Notes: generated from the sequence alone by a model not told the origin. A stretch of DNA of 64,000 nt from Prochilodus magdalenae (GCA_024036415.1 JAMWET010001298.1:475501-539500); one strand, 5' to 3'. Shown: positions 46,531 through 58,258, numbered from the stretch's first letter. Numbers and translations are program-made.

Positions 46531-47879
46531 TCCTCAGGATGTGTTTGGGTTCAGTTCAAAATCTGAAGCATGATTAAAGCTCTAGTAGGAGTGCTGTGTC
46601 TAGACTCATTTTTCATTACAGCAAACTGTGAAAAGGATATCAGCGGACAGGGCTGATCCTAGCCAAGAACTTCTGCTCTAACATACTTCGTAAGGACAGT
46701 TCCTGGTGCTTACCTTGGCTCTACTGTTGTTATCTTCCTCAAGCACCTTCAGCTTTTGCTTTTGTATTTCCTGTTGTCAGTAGCACTGTGAGTAATGGAG
46801 TTCTTCATCAAGGAATTGAAAGAAAGTTCAGGTCGGTGAGAGAATGGGCATGATAGGAAAGCCCTCAGCGGATAGGACAGGGATGTCAATGCCCAAAGTG
46901 GGATGTCAATATCCTCTTAGGATGACGCGCTTGATGCTAACTGAGCCATGTCAATAGGAATGAGGAGGTGTCAATATCTTTAAAAGCACCAGTGGAACCT
47001 GCTCTGATTGTATTCAGCTGTCTAACACACGGGAAGAAGGATTGGAAGTTGACAACTGAACTTGGTCTTGGTGAAGTTATGCTACTTTTGGCCCCTATTT
47101 CTTCATATTTCCCCCATGCCTTGATGATATTAGTGTTGATAAATTATGCTTTAGTACATTGTTCCAGACAAAGGTTAAAAACAAATGCCAAGTTCACTCA
47201 AGTTCACTTATTCAATCAACGCTCAGTAAAGTACACTTTGCAATCGAATACACCATTTTCATTTCAAGTATGTTTGTGGCTGGGGAGTTTGACCATTGTA
47301 AATATTAACTAACCTTCATCACTGAACATTAGAAACATTGTTGATTCAGTCGATTTCACATGCTACATACTGAAAAATGTGTCTCTAAAGACAGCTGAAT
47401 TTTCCATGCCTCTAAATAAAGATTTCGCACCAGGAGTCTCTCCACAAATATGCTGGGGTTTGCACGCTCCCATGAAGTTAATCCCAGGATGGTGATATCT
47501 ATGAGCGAGGGACAAAAAAGAGAGAGAGAGAAATAATGAGAAACGTGATGCATTGAGGGGGAAAAAGAGGTCCTTCGACCTGTCATTTTCTTTGGTGCTG
47601 TTGATAATGGCAGGGTAGACAGACAGATGTTGTTTTGACCTTGTCTGTGAGTTGTGCAATCAGCATCCATCATAAGGTTTTTACCAGGGACTAAAGTCCC
47701 CTGGATATGTCTACCAATTAGTGCCTGTCTAGCCAGAACTAGCTGTAGTTTTGCTTTAGTGCATAGGGAGGGACTTTTGTATAAGTCATATATTTTACTA
47801 ATAGGGGTAAATCATATATTATGCTTATATGTGTATGTTATATATCACAGTTATATTATTGTATATGTATATGTAATTA

Positions 47880-47881
<2 letters not shown>
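46531..47881. other. Intergenic, no gene seen
   Basis: No supported gene. The stretch 46855-46985 has short direct repeats ('ggatgtcaat' three times and one 'gtgtcaat'). The segment 47395-47510 is more complex on the minus strand but has no motif. Confidence 0.4.
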
Positions 47882-47936
<55 letters not shown>

Positions 47937-47970
47937 GCGTGTGTGAGCGTGTGAGTGTGTGTGCGTGCGA
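47882..47970. repeat. (GT)n microsatellite with GC-containing end
   Basis: About 50 perfect bases of TG followed by GTGCGTGTGAGC variants. Confidence 0.97.
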
Positions 47971-48114
47971 GGTGGGCTGTGCTGTGGCTGCCTCTCTTGT
48001 TCCCCCAGCTGTCCTAACATGGTGCTCTGTTGACTGTAAACACAGCTGCAGGTCAGAGGCCCAGGCTGGTCAGACTCTGGGTCAGAGAGACAGAGAGGTG
48101 GAAAGGTTGGGGAG
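47971..48114. other. Short spacer between two microsatellites
   Basis: G/C-rich sequence with no recognised feature, enclosed by a GT and a GATA microsatellite. Confidence 0.5.
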
Positions 48115-48236
<122 letters not shown>

Positions 48237-48898
48237 GCAAATAAATATTAACCAAGACAATAAAGTGGGTATGAATATATGTCAAAAGCATGTGTGTGTG
48301 AATGGAGCTCGGACATTGCCTGCATTAAAAGGTCATGGGCCATTATATGATTGATAGATGTGCTGACCCCTCCATTCAGTGTACCTTCTCTGTGTTTCTC
48401 TTTTGTGGGATCTCTCTTGTTATCCCTTTGAGCTGCTTATAATGTTAAGGTAATTTTACAGTAATTTGCTTATTAAGGAAGCAGGACAACTGACTGTCAG
48501 AGGTCAAAATCACATGCTAACTCTAATACAAAGACATTTTATGGATGACGTGTGTAAATAATACACTGCTATGGTAATACTGCCAATTCATTAGCCCACT
48601 TTTAGTTGGCCCTGCCTATTCATAGGTACATACTGTGTGTAGCATCATGCTATCTGTTCAGTGTTCAATGCCTGTGTGTGTATTTGTTCACAGGGTTTAG
48701 CTAAGACTTGAAGTTGGGTGGTGACGGTAGTGCCGGGCCCCAGAGGAGCGATCAGTCCCAGCTGCTTGCAGGCGGCCAGAGCCAGCCCAGGGGTCAGTAG
48801 GCGACGTTGGAGCTCAGCAGAGGTCAGTGGGGTTGACCCCTGGAGCTGTTGTGGTGTGAAAGGTTAGGTGTCACCCTGACACCTTAGCGCATTGGCCG
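48237..48898. other. Intergenic, no gene seen
   Basis: No gene. The G/C-rich block 48715-48850 contains repeated 'ggtcagt' words at 48792, 48823 and nearby, but no recognised motif. Confidence 0.4.
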
Positions 48899-48998
48899 AA
48901 AGCTCTTTTCAAAGCATTGTAGATTTATAGATAGTGATATCGAACGCTATTCCCAATCTCCATAGCCACCACTGATGCAGATGTTCAGAGGAGTAAGT
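48899..48998 (+). repeat. Interspersed repeat family D, copy 1
   Basis: 'agctcttttcaaagc', 't.tagatttatagata.tgat', 'ccatag.caccac.gatgc' and 'gttcagagg.gt' recur at 50985-51080 in the same order and orientation. Confidence 0.6.
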
Positions 48999-49383
48999 TA
49001 TACATACATAAGCTACAACAGACTAACAGATTTGCAAGAAAGTGAGAGTAATTTGTGTTTGTACGCCTGTTACTCAGTTATACCTCCGTTTTAAATGATC
49101 CTATTCATTTATTTGCATATTGTAATTGAATCCATTCTATATTTTCTGCATGCATATGTGGTAAGAGACCATTAGGCCAGAGACATACTTTATGCAAATG
49201 CAAATGTGGTTTTGCATGCTGTTGCTTTCTACAGTGTGTCATGATGTAATTGAGAAGGCGGTGCGAGAACAGGCTGTATTCTAGGCATTGCAGCAAGGGG
49301 TGCTATAACGACAACCAAACCTGGCCAAGCTATCTTGTACCAACAATGTTGACTGTCATGTCAGAGCAAGTCTGAGAAAGTTC
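48999..49383. other. Intergenic, no gene seen
   Basis: AT-rich filler. Confidence 0.5.
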
Positions 49384-49575
49384 ACATATCGTCTTTGTCC
49401 ACTGAAAACATGTATCTCCCTTTTTGTCCATTTAGACTTTTATGCATCATTTGAAAACAGCCGCTGCCGTTTACACTTTGTGAGATTTGCACGATGAACG
49501 GACCAAATAAAATAGCCCAGAAGTGCTTGGAAGGACGTCTGCTCCCATTGACTTACAGCGACGATATATATGATC
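49384..49575 (+). repeat. Interspersed repeat family E, copy 3 of 3
   Basis: 'cacatatcgtctttgtccac', 'gaaaacatgtatctccc', then 'gaaaacagccgctgccgttt' and 'acactttgtgagatttgcac'. Shares the first part with 30724 and extends further into what I take to be the family body. Confidence 0.5.
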
Positions 49576-50236
49576 ATGATTTTTGCCCCATTATCCCAAT
49601 ATAAGAAGTGAAGCAGCACACATTACTGACATGTTAAGTTTTGATTTTTGAGTTAAGAATCGAATCCACATACAGATGCTCTGATTTGTTCTCTGCCACC
49701 TGTTGAATGCTTAGTGTTTTACCTACCACAGTACTGCAAGAAGGCTTGTTGAGTTTATACAGCAGGGTGGTGTGTTTGCAATGCATTCCCTGGATGTTGT
49801 TATTCTAATTGCTTGTGTTGAGTGTGTTTTTGCCAGTTGTTGGATATGTGTTCATCGTTCAATCGAAAAAAACTAAGCAAATTCCTTCAAAGTGATTTTA
49901 AAGTGGAAATGACAAGGTCTATCCTAACTGGTGCCACAGTGGTAATAGGAACCAAACATCTATTGTGTATAATTTATCTGATAGAAGGCTGTTTGCCTTA
50001 TAGACATTGCAACACTTGGTTCATATACCCACCACTGTCACTTGATTACTTTCGCAATGTTGCTTTCACATCATATTACTTCAAATTACTTTGGTTACAA
50101 CTCAACAATTGAACCATATAGATCTTTACTGGGCATCAGTCATGGACTGGCAGCTCCACCACCCCCTGGATAAGCATCTAAGAAAATTAATACATTTACT
50201 GTACATACATGTAGCTAATTTATAATATATAACCTC
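49576..50236. other. Intergenic, no gene seen
   Basis: AT-rich filler. A 96-codon frame at 49822-50112 has no recognised domain. Confidence 0.45.
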
Positions 50237-50745
50237 ATCATTAAAAGAATAAATGCACAAATAGGCGCACCTAGAAGGAATCGACCGCTGTACCTGACTG
50301 ACCCAACAGCCACAATTATGGACATTCTGCAGTCCATGAGTCATCTTGGGAGTGCCAACACCATTGGCAGACGACTACATGCCCGCAGCCTGATGACTGC
50401 CTCTAACACCACGTCAACATCGCCAAAGACTGCAATGGTGTTGTGCCAGACTGTCATGGAGTGACATCATGGGTCATCTTCAATGACGAGTCCCACTTTT
50501 GTCTTAGTGGAGATGACCAATGAATCTCAGTATAGAGGCACCGTGGTCAGTGCCAAGATGAACGCTTTGTTGTCACGCTCCACATGTCCAGAAGACCTGG
50601 TGTCACTCCACCTCCACCTCTACCGCACAATCTGCAGGAACTGTGTGAGAATACTGAAGTCGCATGTGATGGATTATTGCAGAGCACCATTAGGAACCTG
50701 TACAGCTCTGTTGCATCATCTGGCAGAAATATAATATGGTACATC
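50237..50745 (+). mobile_element. Tc1-like transposon relic, copy F
   Basis: Left terminal part 'taaaagaataaatgcac', then 'gcgcacctagaaggaatcga', then 'ctgactgacccaacagccac', 'tgccagactgtcatggagtg', 'catcttcaatgacgagtccc', 'ggcaccgtggtcagtgccaa', and a C-terminal remnant reading SRRPGVTPPPPLPHNLQELC, then VACDGLLQSTIRNLYSS. It stops before the right terminal repeat. A fragment at 50795-50837 ('ctaaactttttactggtaca') looks like the terminus of a different Tc1-like family. Confidence 0.8.
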
Positions 50746-50984
50746 AAGACTGTATGTGGTACGTTAAGTGTAAGCCTGTAGAGTCTTTAAGATAAATAAA
50801 TTTAGTTGGGTGTCCCTAAACTTTTTACTGGTACAGTTTGTGTGTTCTTAATACAAAGGAAATGCATTTTTAGGGGGACCCTGCCTTTTCCTTTGCACAT
50901 ATGGTAGGTAGAACTACGTTATAGTCCTGTGTTCATGCAGAATGTGATGAGCTGCTGTTAGAAAGTGTCTGTAAGATGGCCAGA

Positions 50985-51080
50985 GAGCTCTTTTCAAAGC
51001 TCTCTAGATTTATAGATACTGATGTCCAGCCTTATTCACCATCGCCATAGTCACCACCGATGCCGTTCAGAGGGGTCACT
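50985..51080 (+). repeat. Interspersed repeat family D, copy 2
   Basis: Second copy of 48899-48998, 2.1 kb away. The sequence just upstream ('gctgttagaaagtgtctgta') is not shared, so the boundary lies near 'agagagctc'. Confidence 0.6.
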
Positions 51081-51389
51081 CATATAGACCTAGGTTAAAG
51101 TCGACAGAAATAATACACCAGATCCACGACGAGGTGAGAGAGGTCATATTTGTTACTAAACAAAACCGTTGTCCCTGGCAACGAGACTTTTTACGTCAGA
51201 TTCGGAACAGACATGAGGAAGGTCAACGGGGTCCCCCCAGGGTATGTCAAAAAGTCTGTGTGTGTATGTGTGGCCATGAAGGCGAGAGCGACCCCAAAGA
51301 GAGGGAACAGATGGAGAGAGTGAGAGAGCAAGGAATCTGAGAGCGGGAGAGAGAGAAAAGGGGCGAGTGAGAACAGGAAAAGCAAAGGA
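51081..51389. other. Intergenic, purine-rich part
   Basis: Contains a GAGAGAGN-rich run at 51295-51370 that creates arginine/glutamate frames. No gene. Confidence 0.45.
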
Positions 51390-51660
51390 AATAATCAAAT
51401 TAGCTTTTTTCGAACGGAACTGGAGATGCTACATGCTAATGTTCCCGTGAGAACGGAGCGGCGGGTACGCCGCGCTCACACACACAGTTCAAACATATTT
51501 ACCCCTCGTTGGAAGGTACAAATTAAATTAGCCCTCTCCACAAAGCCAGGATGCTTGCCCCTTCTGTTCTGATGTCATGGTGCTGGGGTGCATGGGGCGA
51601 GGGGGGGTGGGGGGCGGGGCTGTGGCATAGCATCCCAAACGCATTTATCTTAGACACCAT
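51390..51660. promoter_or_regulatory. Candidate conserved non-coding element
   Basis: Complex block with 'caaattagcttttttcgaac', 'ctacatgctaatgttcccgt', 'gagaacggagcggcgggtac', 'gtacaaattaaattagccct' and several CpGs, bounded by purine-rich and G-rich runs. Homeodomain-type TTAAATTAG and CTAAT cores are present. Inferred. Confidence 0.35.
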
Positions 51661-52189
51661 TCATCTTCACTTACACCAGTTCTCACTCGCACACTAACAT
51701 GCAGGATGAAAGAGCCACCATGACCCTCTACTTCCTCTGCTTGCAATACATATCCTCAGCGCTAGGCATTATGGGAGCAGAGGGCAGAAGCCTGGTCAAG
51801 GTCTTCTGGTTCACTCACATTCTAACACGATCTAACACTAGATCTTACACATTTCCCTTCAGCCCTGAATGACACACTGTCATATATCGTTTATTCAAAC
51901 ATAATTCAAGTTTCAATATGGCCGCTTGTTCTGTTTGCAGCTATGCTACATCCTTTTATCCATTTCATTAGTATGTAGTTCATATTTTATCCATATTATT
52001 ATTAGTAATACCAGTTAGTGGCAAAGTGCCGAATTAAACCTGTGGTTTGTGCAATGCTAACTGGTGCCACATTAGCTTCTATTACAAGGATCAGTTGTTT
52101 AACGAGGCCCAGTGTTTGTGGTATACCAAGGGATATCAAAATATAAAATCCCAATCCTAATGAATCAAATATTACTCTGCCAAGGATGT
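51661..52189. other. Intergenic, no gene seen
   Basis: No gene or recognised repeat. Confidence 0.5.
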
Positions 52190-52801
52190 GACATGGGCAA
52201 GGGCTGGGCTTATTGCTGTACCTGAGTGACCCAACAGCTACCATTGCACATATTCAATGAGTGGTGATGAGTCTCCATTAGCAGATGGCTGCACAACGCA
52301 GGACTACATGCACACAAACGGTAATGGTCAGTTCCTATAACCCTATGTCAGCGTGGCCACAGACTGCAATGGTCTCATGCCTGACTGTCATAGAATGGCA
52401 GCAGCAGGTCATCTTCAGTGACGAGTCCCGCTTTGTCTTGATAACGGCCAACGAATTCATGTGTGGAGGCCCCGTGGTCAACGCCAAGATGAGCAATTTG
52501 TTGTGATGCATCACTTGTCTAGAAGGCCTGGTGTCACTCCACCTCCACTGTCTGAGGATATTCAAGCTGCATGGGATGGATTATCACAGGGCATCATTAG
52601 GAACCTCTACAACTCCGTGCTGAGAGGTCTGGCCTGTTGCGTTAGCCAATAAGATGGTCCAACACCATACTGAGAGACACTACTGTACTGTAATGTAGCT
52701 CAATAAATATTACCCATATGGTAACATTTATCTTCCTTCTGAATAGTCTTGCAATCCGACACTTCCTTCTGGCTGAAGCTACTCTTTTGATGATGAGTGT
52801 A
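52190..52801 (+). mobile_element. Tc1-like transposon relic, copy G
   Basis: Starts near 'gacatgggcaagggctgggc', contains 'gagtgacccaacagctacca', 'atggtctcatgcctgactgt', 'ggtcatcttcagtgacgagt' (VIFSDESRF), 'gaggccccgtggtcaacgcc' and a C-terminal remnant EDIQAAWDGLSQGIIRNLYN. The right terminal repeat 'ccttctggctgaagctactc' + 'ttttgatgatgagtg' is preserved and matches the right end of copy E. The left terminus is not clear. Confidence 0.82.
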
Positions 52802-54094
52802 TAATATGACTAAATACTTTAAAATGCAGCTTTAAAAAGTGAATAATTTGATTGATTATATTACATAGCAAAAATGTGAATCTACATTCCACTTGAGTTG
52901 CATATTGCATAATTTGTGACAAATTCTAGGGAGTCTCTGCAAATTAAAAAGTTAGGGAAAAATAGATGCTCAAATATTAATTTGGTGTAAGGCCATTGTG
53001 TAGCCTGCTTCAACCTCAAATCGAACTACTGTAGCCCTGGTCTGCCTCAGAGTGGCACTGTAGCAAATAGTTTATAGATTAGCAACTGTAAGTAAGCCAA
53101 TGAAACCTCAGAAAAACTTTACAACATGTCTTATTTGTACATCTGGAAACTTGCCTAATTTCCCAAGGGATTGATGGAAAGAATGGACTATTACTCTTTG
53201 TCAATCTGAAGAAAACTTTGGAGATCTATTCGCAGTGTATTCGCAGAGCACCACATTACCACAGGAGAAAAAAAATATTACCCAGAAGGAGAGTTAGCAG
53301 GCAGCCCACACTGCTCTAGTCTCACAACATGGGCCATACACTGGCCAACCTCAATGTGGCAAATTGTTGTTTCACCAATAGCAAACCGATTCCCATCTTA
53401 AAGACTTAAACAGCCTCCTCATAACGTGTGGCATGGGAGGTCACTGGCCGCTTTGGCCAACCAAGGTCATGCCTGTCTGGATGTTCCTGTTTATCTTTCA
53501 TCCAAAGAACACAATGTCCATATGTATGTCTTTATTTCTACAGTATAAAGAACCTGAAAGGTTAAGTCATCAGATCATCATACACGTTTATACTATCCTA
53601 CTGTGCATCTGAGGTCAGGAACAGAGAAGTTGATGGCATTTCTGGACTTCTGCTGTCTGTTATGCAGTCTTAATATGCATTTGTGGATGCAGGGTCAACC
53701 ACTGTTCATTGACACACTCCACCCACCTCAGGAGTCGGTTGGTGTTCAACTGCAAAGCTGTCTGAGTGATCAGGGACTTTAGTTGTGGTCTTGTCCCTTG
53801 ATTCCCTAATACATTTAATAGACCATACAAGTAAGATGCCTCAAGTCCTTACAGTCACTTGTTGAGCATGCTGTTGCTGAACTGTTGGATTTTCTGCTGA
53901 CATATCTTTGATATATTGTTGAGTGACGGGCTGGAGGGTTGTAGGAACTCTCTAGCCAAATCAAACATCGCTAAAGGCCAACGTGGCCCGCACTTCTATT
54001 AGCTTTTAGATTCTAAGCTAAACCTAATGCAAAATAAATTGTGTTCACTTGATTTTTGGCTAAATAACCACTTTAAAATTTGATCCTTAGTACT
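52802..54094. other. Intergenic, no gene seen
   Basis: AT-rich filler of 1.3 kb with no open frame of note and no recognised repeat. Confidence 0.5.
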
Positions 54095-54620
54095 TTAAAT
54101 ATGGTCTCTCACTCTTTCACTCTCTCTCTCCCTCCCTCTCAGTCATTCTCAAGCTCGCTCTTCCATATTCCTGCTTTACTTCAGGAAGCAATCATTTCTG
54201 AAGAAGTTAAGGGTGTTTATTCCAGCCTCTGCAAGAGCGCTCAAGAACATCATGATTCACTTTTATAATCAAACTTCTAATGCACGGTCAAGCATTTGGC
54301 AACTCTATGGCTGCTGAGATGGGTTGCAGCTTTGTGACCGGTCCATCAGAATCTGCGTGTGTGTGCGAGAGAGATCCGTATGTATAACCTCCTCTCTCCT
54401 CCTGAAGACGATTCAACATTCCTGCCTGATTCTCTCTCTTCCCTTCCCGCTGTCTTTCCCCCCCACCCAATATGAAGCCTTGGTGGATTATAACTGCTTC
54501 CAGACAGCGCACAAGGACAGCAAGCAGAAAAAAACTTCACCTCAACACATCTCCTCTCTGTCTCTCTACAGCGCTGCATCTGCTTCCAATGACAGCCAGC
54601 TTGTTTCCATTGTCCTCCTC
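54095..54620. promoter_or_regulatory. Weak candidate non-coding element beside a CT run
   Basis: After a CT-rich run (54102-54142) comes complex sequence: 'ccatattcctgctttacttc', 'tggcaactctatggctgctg', 'gtttattccagcctctgcaa' and 'tggtggattataactgcttc'. Overlapping frames of 62-99 codons on both strands have no domain. Low-confidence regulatory inference. Confidence 0.2.
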
Positions 54621-55281
54621 TAACCTGCGGACCTACTGACTAACACCACTGTTTCTGTGCCAGATCTACAGCACACTGCTGGATAAACGTTGATTATTCG
54701 AATTACCGCGACCATATCTTGAAAACCTGAAATTTGAAATAATGGGGTTTGATACCGCATGTAAACACAGTCAAAGTTCCAGAATGTTCCGTTTCCTCCT
54801 CAGTCTATGTCGCCGCTGGAGCGTCAAAGTGGTGATTTTACTAGCGAAGGACGAAACAATGGAAGTTAATGGAACGAGATTTTTCTCCAAGTAATGTTGG
54901 AGCATTTCTATTGGTCCATTGGCTATTAATGCACTATAAAGGACAACTGTAAAAACAAACGGGGTAGTAGCCTGTGTGCCAACCGTGAACACGGCAAAAC
55001 ATCCCGTGCCATGCCAACAAACACATTTACATTCATCTACCAATATTCAGTACATATAGCAGTTTAGCTCTGCCCATTCATGATGAAGTTATAAGGAGTG
55101 TTGCACTCTAGAGTGCTTTTAAAACGAGGCGTAATCCAGGACAGCCAACCAGATCAGAGCTCATTTACATATGTCAGGCTAAAAGGAACAGCATGATTCA
55201 TTCTAATGCATAAAGAAGGGTTGGAGAAAGGCCTTGCCATAAAGAATTATTAATTTTTTATTACACAAATGTTATAGGTGA
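54621..55281. other. Intergenic, no gene seen
   Basis: No gene. The segment 54800-54960 ('aatggaagttaatggaacga', 'gcatttctattggtcc') resembles repeat families with family E-like text, but I cannot align it confidently. Confidence 0.35.
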
Positions 55282-56013
55282 ACTGGTAACACTTATATAC
55301 AGTTATACCTTTACTAAATCTTTAAGGAATATGTATGAACTAATTATACAAAAAATATTCTAAATTATTCTAAAAATAGGAACTTACCTTATTCCACATT
55401 TTATTAAGTAGGTTATAATGCTTACTAAATGCTTAAGTATTGTCACATGTCATCATTCAATTAATTAATAAATGAATGCATAATTCCATTGTCTAATCTG
55501 CTCCTGAAATATTCTAACCCTGCATGTTTGAGTTTCACTCTTTTAACTTTTCAACTATCTTCAAGTTCAATATGTATATATTTGTATTTATGTTCTTCAT
55601 GACCTTGAACTGCTTTCTAAGTGTGCAATAGTGGTGTTAATAAATATTACATAATCAATATAAACGTTATACATGAATTTGATATGCAGTTGATAAGCTC
55701 TGTGCTCTTTATGAAGTGTTTTAAGGTACATATTTAATCAAGCTTTTATTTGAAATTGTCAAAGACTTCAGTTAATTGTTCGTTTCTTCTTCCTGTCCCA
55801 ATTGAGTCCCATGGTTCTCATTAGTATGGTTATTTCATGAGTAATTGAGACATCACGTTAGACTTTAGTAAGGATTATAAACTACTTCTCAAAATCTGAA
55901 CAATGCCAGTCCTTTTGTCTATCATTAGTTAATGATTAATTGCTACATTACTTAACCCTTTATTAATGCTTATTACTGTTAATGGATCTACCTTAGTGTA
56001 AAGTGTTACCAGT
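55282..56013. mobile_element. MITE-like element with ACTGGTAACAC terminal repeats
   Basis: ACTGGTAACAC at 55282-55292 is the exact reverse complement of GTGTTACCAGT at 56003-56013. The 732-base interior is AT-rich, with 'taatgcttactaaatgctta' near the left and 'tattaatgcttattactgtt' near the right, a texture typical of fish non-autonomous elements ending in 'gtaacacttta'. No coding capacity and no clear target duplication. Superfamily not determined. A related end occurs at 8909-8923. Confidence 0.55.
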
Positions 56014-56229
56014 AAACTGTAGGATATGAGCCCTAATTAAAAGGTAGGTAGTGAAATATGCTCATGTATGCTTTTGAGTCATTATAGACAAAGCTATTAT
56101 CAGTTACAGTACAAGCAAACGGGCTTCTACTCATAATTCACAGATAGGCTCATTCTATCTGTAACCCATTTGGGCTTATAAGTATATGTGATGCTATTCC
56201 GTTACGGTTTAAAGCCAATGAAATGTTAC
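56014..56229. other. Intergenic, no gene seen
   Basis: Short AT-rich filler. Confidence 0.5.
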
Positions 56230-56650
56230 TCTGTACAGTCATTTTTTATACTCTTGGGAGAATATAGATACACCTCTTTGTCCCCTCTGACTTCTTTTTA
56301 ACCCTTGAATGATCTCTTGCCTTACCGTCCCCATCTCGCTCTGCAATCTGCAACCACAGAAAAGAAAGGCATCCTCAGTGTGCTGGAAAAAGAGCAACAA
56401 TCCCCCATTGAGAATATCAAAACAACAACTTTTAATAAAGCCTCGGTCTGAAGGGAAATGCCTCATTCACATAAAGCACTAGTGAATCCCTCCTTCATCT
56501 CAGAAGAGAAAGAGGAAGCAGCGGTGTGTGTTCTTGTGTTTTTTTGGAAATCAGGCTTCTGGCCATGTGAGAACGACTTGTGTTAGTGTCTCCGATTCCC
56601 CAAAGAGAGGTGGGAACATGCAAACAAACAATTCACTGGAACCCCCCACC
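56230..56650. promoter_or_regulatory. Candidate conserved non-coding element
   Basis: Complex sequence with 'cccttgaatgatctcttgcc', 'cccccattgagaatatcaaa', 'acaacaacttttaataaagc', 'agaacgacttgtgttagtgt' and 'acaaacaattcactgg'. No repeat, and no frame with a recognisable domain. Lies directly upstream of the polypyrimidine tract. Inferred. Confidence 0.28.
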
Positions 56651-56721
56651 TCCTTCTCTCTCTCTCAGGGAGTGAAAAAGAAGGGAACAGAAGAAAAGAG
56701 GCAGGGGCTAGTTGCTAGCTG

Positions 56722-57415
56722 TCACATTTTGCTCTCTCTCTGACTCTTTTCTTGCTTTAATTTTCTCTTCTTTTCCCTTTTATTTTCTCATCTCCCTCTT
56801 TTCTCTCCCTTTTTATTTGCCTCTCCGTTTTATCTTCTCTCTCTGCCTTCTCTTTATATATTTCCCCACTTCTTCTGTCTTTGTCTGTTTCCCTCTTTTT
56901 TTAGTTCTCGCTTTATTCTTGTGTCTCCTTCTACCTTCTCCCTTTCTCTTCTCTCTCTTTTTCTCTTTCCCTCTTTCCTTTTTGTCTATATATATCTCTG
57001 CCTTTCTGTTACCCTCTCTCCCTCTGTTGTCTTGTTTTCCTTTTTCCTTTTCTCTTTTCTCTCTATTCCTTTTTCTTGGTCTTTATTTTTTGTCGTTCTT
57101 CCTCTTTTCCTTTCTTCTTTTTTTCTATTTATCGCTTCCCCTTCTCTTTCCCTATCTTTCCCTATCTCACTCAATGTCTTTCTTTTTCTCTCTATATGTA
57201 TCTCTTCCCCCTTTTTTCCACTTTTCCATCCATTTCTTTCTTCTTCTCCCACTTTCTCTCCCTCTTTTCTCTCTCTCCCTCCTATTAGTCATTTTATGTC
57301 TCTCTGTGTTGCTCTCTGTCTCCTTTCTTTCTGTAGATATATATGTCTCTTGCTCTTTCTCTCCTTATGTCTGTTTATGTGTCTCTCTATTCCCCCCTGC
57401 TTCTCTCTCTCTCCA
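56722..57415. repeat. ~700-bp polypyrimidine (CT-rich) tract
   Basis: Nearly pure C/T on the plus strand with scattered A and G, without a fixed repeat unit. It is open in two frames (260 and 202 codons) coding only Ser, Leu, Phe and Pro, and open on the minus strand as a Lys/Glu/Arg-rich frame. This is the expected result of strand-biased composition, so I do not call a protein. Such tracts can form triplex (H-DNA) structures. Confidence 0.9.
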
Positions 57416-57570
57416 GTGGCCTCTGCCCTTGCATTCTGTTGTCCGGTCCGTTACAAAAGGCCAGTCACCGCTGCTCTGCCCGCTGGACGTGTAAACAATG
57501 GCATTGTTTACTGTTTTTGTTTATTATAGCGGGAAGAGATTAGTTGTTATTGGTTTTCTTCTCACCCTGA
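57416..57570. promoter_or_regulatory. Candidate enhancer with FOX/SOX palindrome
   Basis: Begins where the polypyrimidine tract ends: 'gtggcctctgcccttgcatt', 'tgtccggtccgttacaaaag', 'gccagtcaccgctgctctgc', the palindrome at 57491-57511, then 'tgtttttgtttattatagcg'. Dense forkhead-type TGTTTAC/TTGTTTA cores and SOX-type ACAATGG/CATTGT cores. No coding signature. One of the strongest motif clusters in the window; function inferred. Confidence 0.42.
57491..57511. promoter_or_regulatory. Perfect palindrome of overlapping FOX and SOX cores
   Basis: Arms GTAAACAATG (57491-57500) and CATTGTTTAC (57502-57511) around a single G. Each arm overlaps a forkhead core (GTAAACA) with a SOX core (ACAAT). Inverted SOX pairs of this kind are bound by SoxE dimers. 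Use in vivo is unknown. Confidence 0.5.
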
Positions 57571-58200
57571 AGGAGGGAAGGAGCTGCCATTCAAACACAC
57601 ACACACACACTCATGCACGCACACACACTCCCTTCACCATTCAGGCTGTCACACCCCTGTCAACTCCAATAACAGCGCCCTACCTGAAGTATGCAGATGG
57701 GCCCCTTTTGTGGCGTATTTTGGGCCCTGGACAAGCGGTCATTCTTTTGGGCCCCTCGCCATTCTAACAGCGGCCTCAGGGCTAGCCCCATCCCGGGCTC
57801 TGCTAGGGTCATAGCCTTTCACCCTCTGGGGCTTGACTTCTGCCACTATTGCCTGACAAATCATCCCTCCCACACACACATACACTCTCACACACGCACA
57901 CACACACAAAGAGGCGCTTGAGCCGCAGCGTGAGAGAGCTGACCGTACACCAGCGGGGCCGAGTCCTCTAACACTCCTACTTCTCTTTTCACTCTCCTTC
58001 CAACCGGCTGGCAACTGTCGGACAAAAAGAGAAAGGAGGGATGCCGAGAGAGGAAAAGAAAAAAGAGGGAGGCTAAAGAAAAAAAGGAAAAGAGAGATGT
58101 TTGGGTCCTTTCATTTTGGAGGCACTGTGATAAATGGTTGCCCTTTTGCTTGGCTCTGTGCTCCCACAGTTTGCTCTGAGCCCTGGGTGACAACAAGAGC
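57571..58200. other. Intergenic with (CA)n runs, no gene
   Basis: CA runs at 57595-57632 and 57870-57908. Between them is G/C-rich sequence 57655-57850 with overlapping short frames on both strands and no domain. An A/G-rich run lies at 58020-58100. Confidence 0.4.
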
Positions 58201-58258
58201 TTTGAAGAGAGAGAGACAGAGAGAGAGAGGGAAGGAGAGAGAGAGATAGAGCGAGAGG
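58201..58258. repeat. (GA)n-rich tract
   Basis: About 58 bases of GAGAGA with interruptions. Confidence 0.9.

Noticed and set aside
56712..57494. 260-codon plus-strand open frame
   Set aside because: It lies in the polypyrimidine tract; the residues are almost only Ser, Leu, Phe and Pro, and two other frames are also open. Composition explains it.
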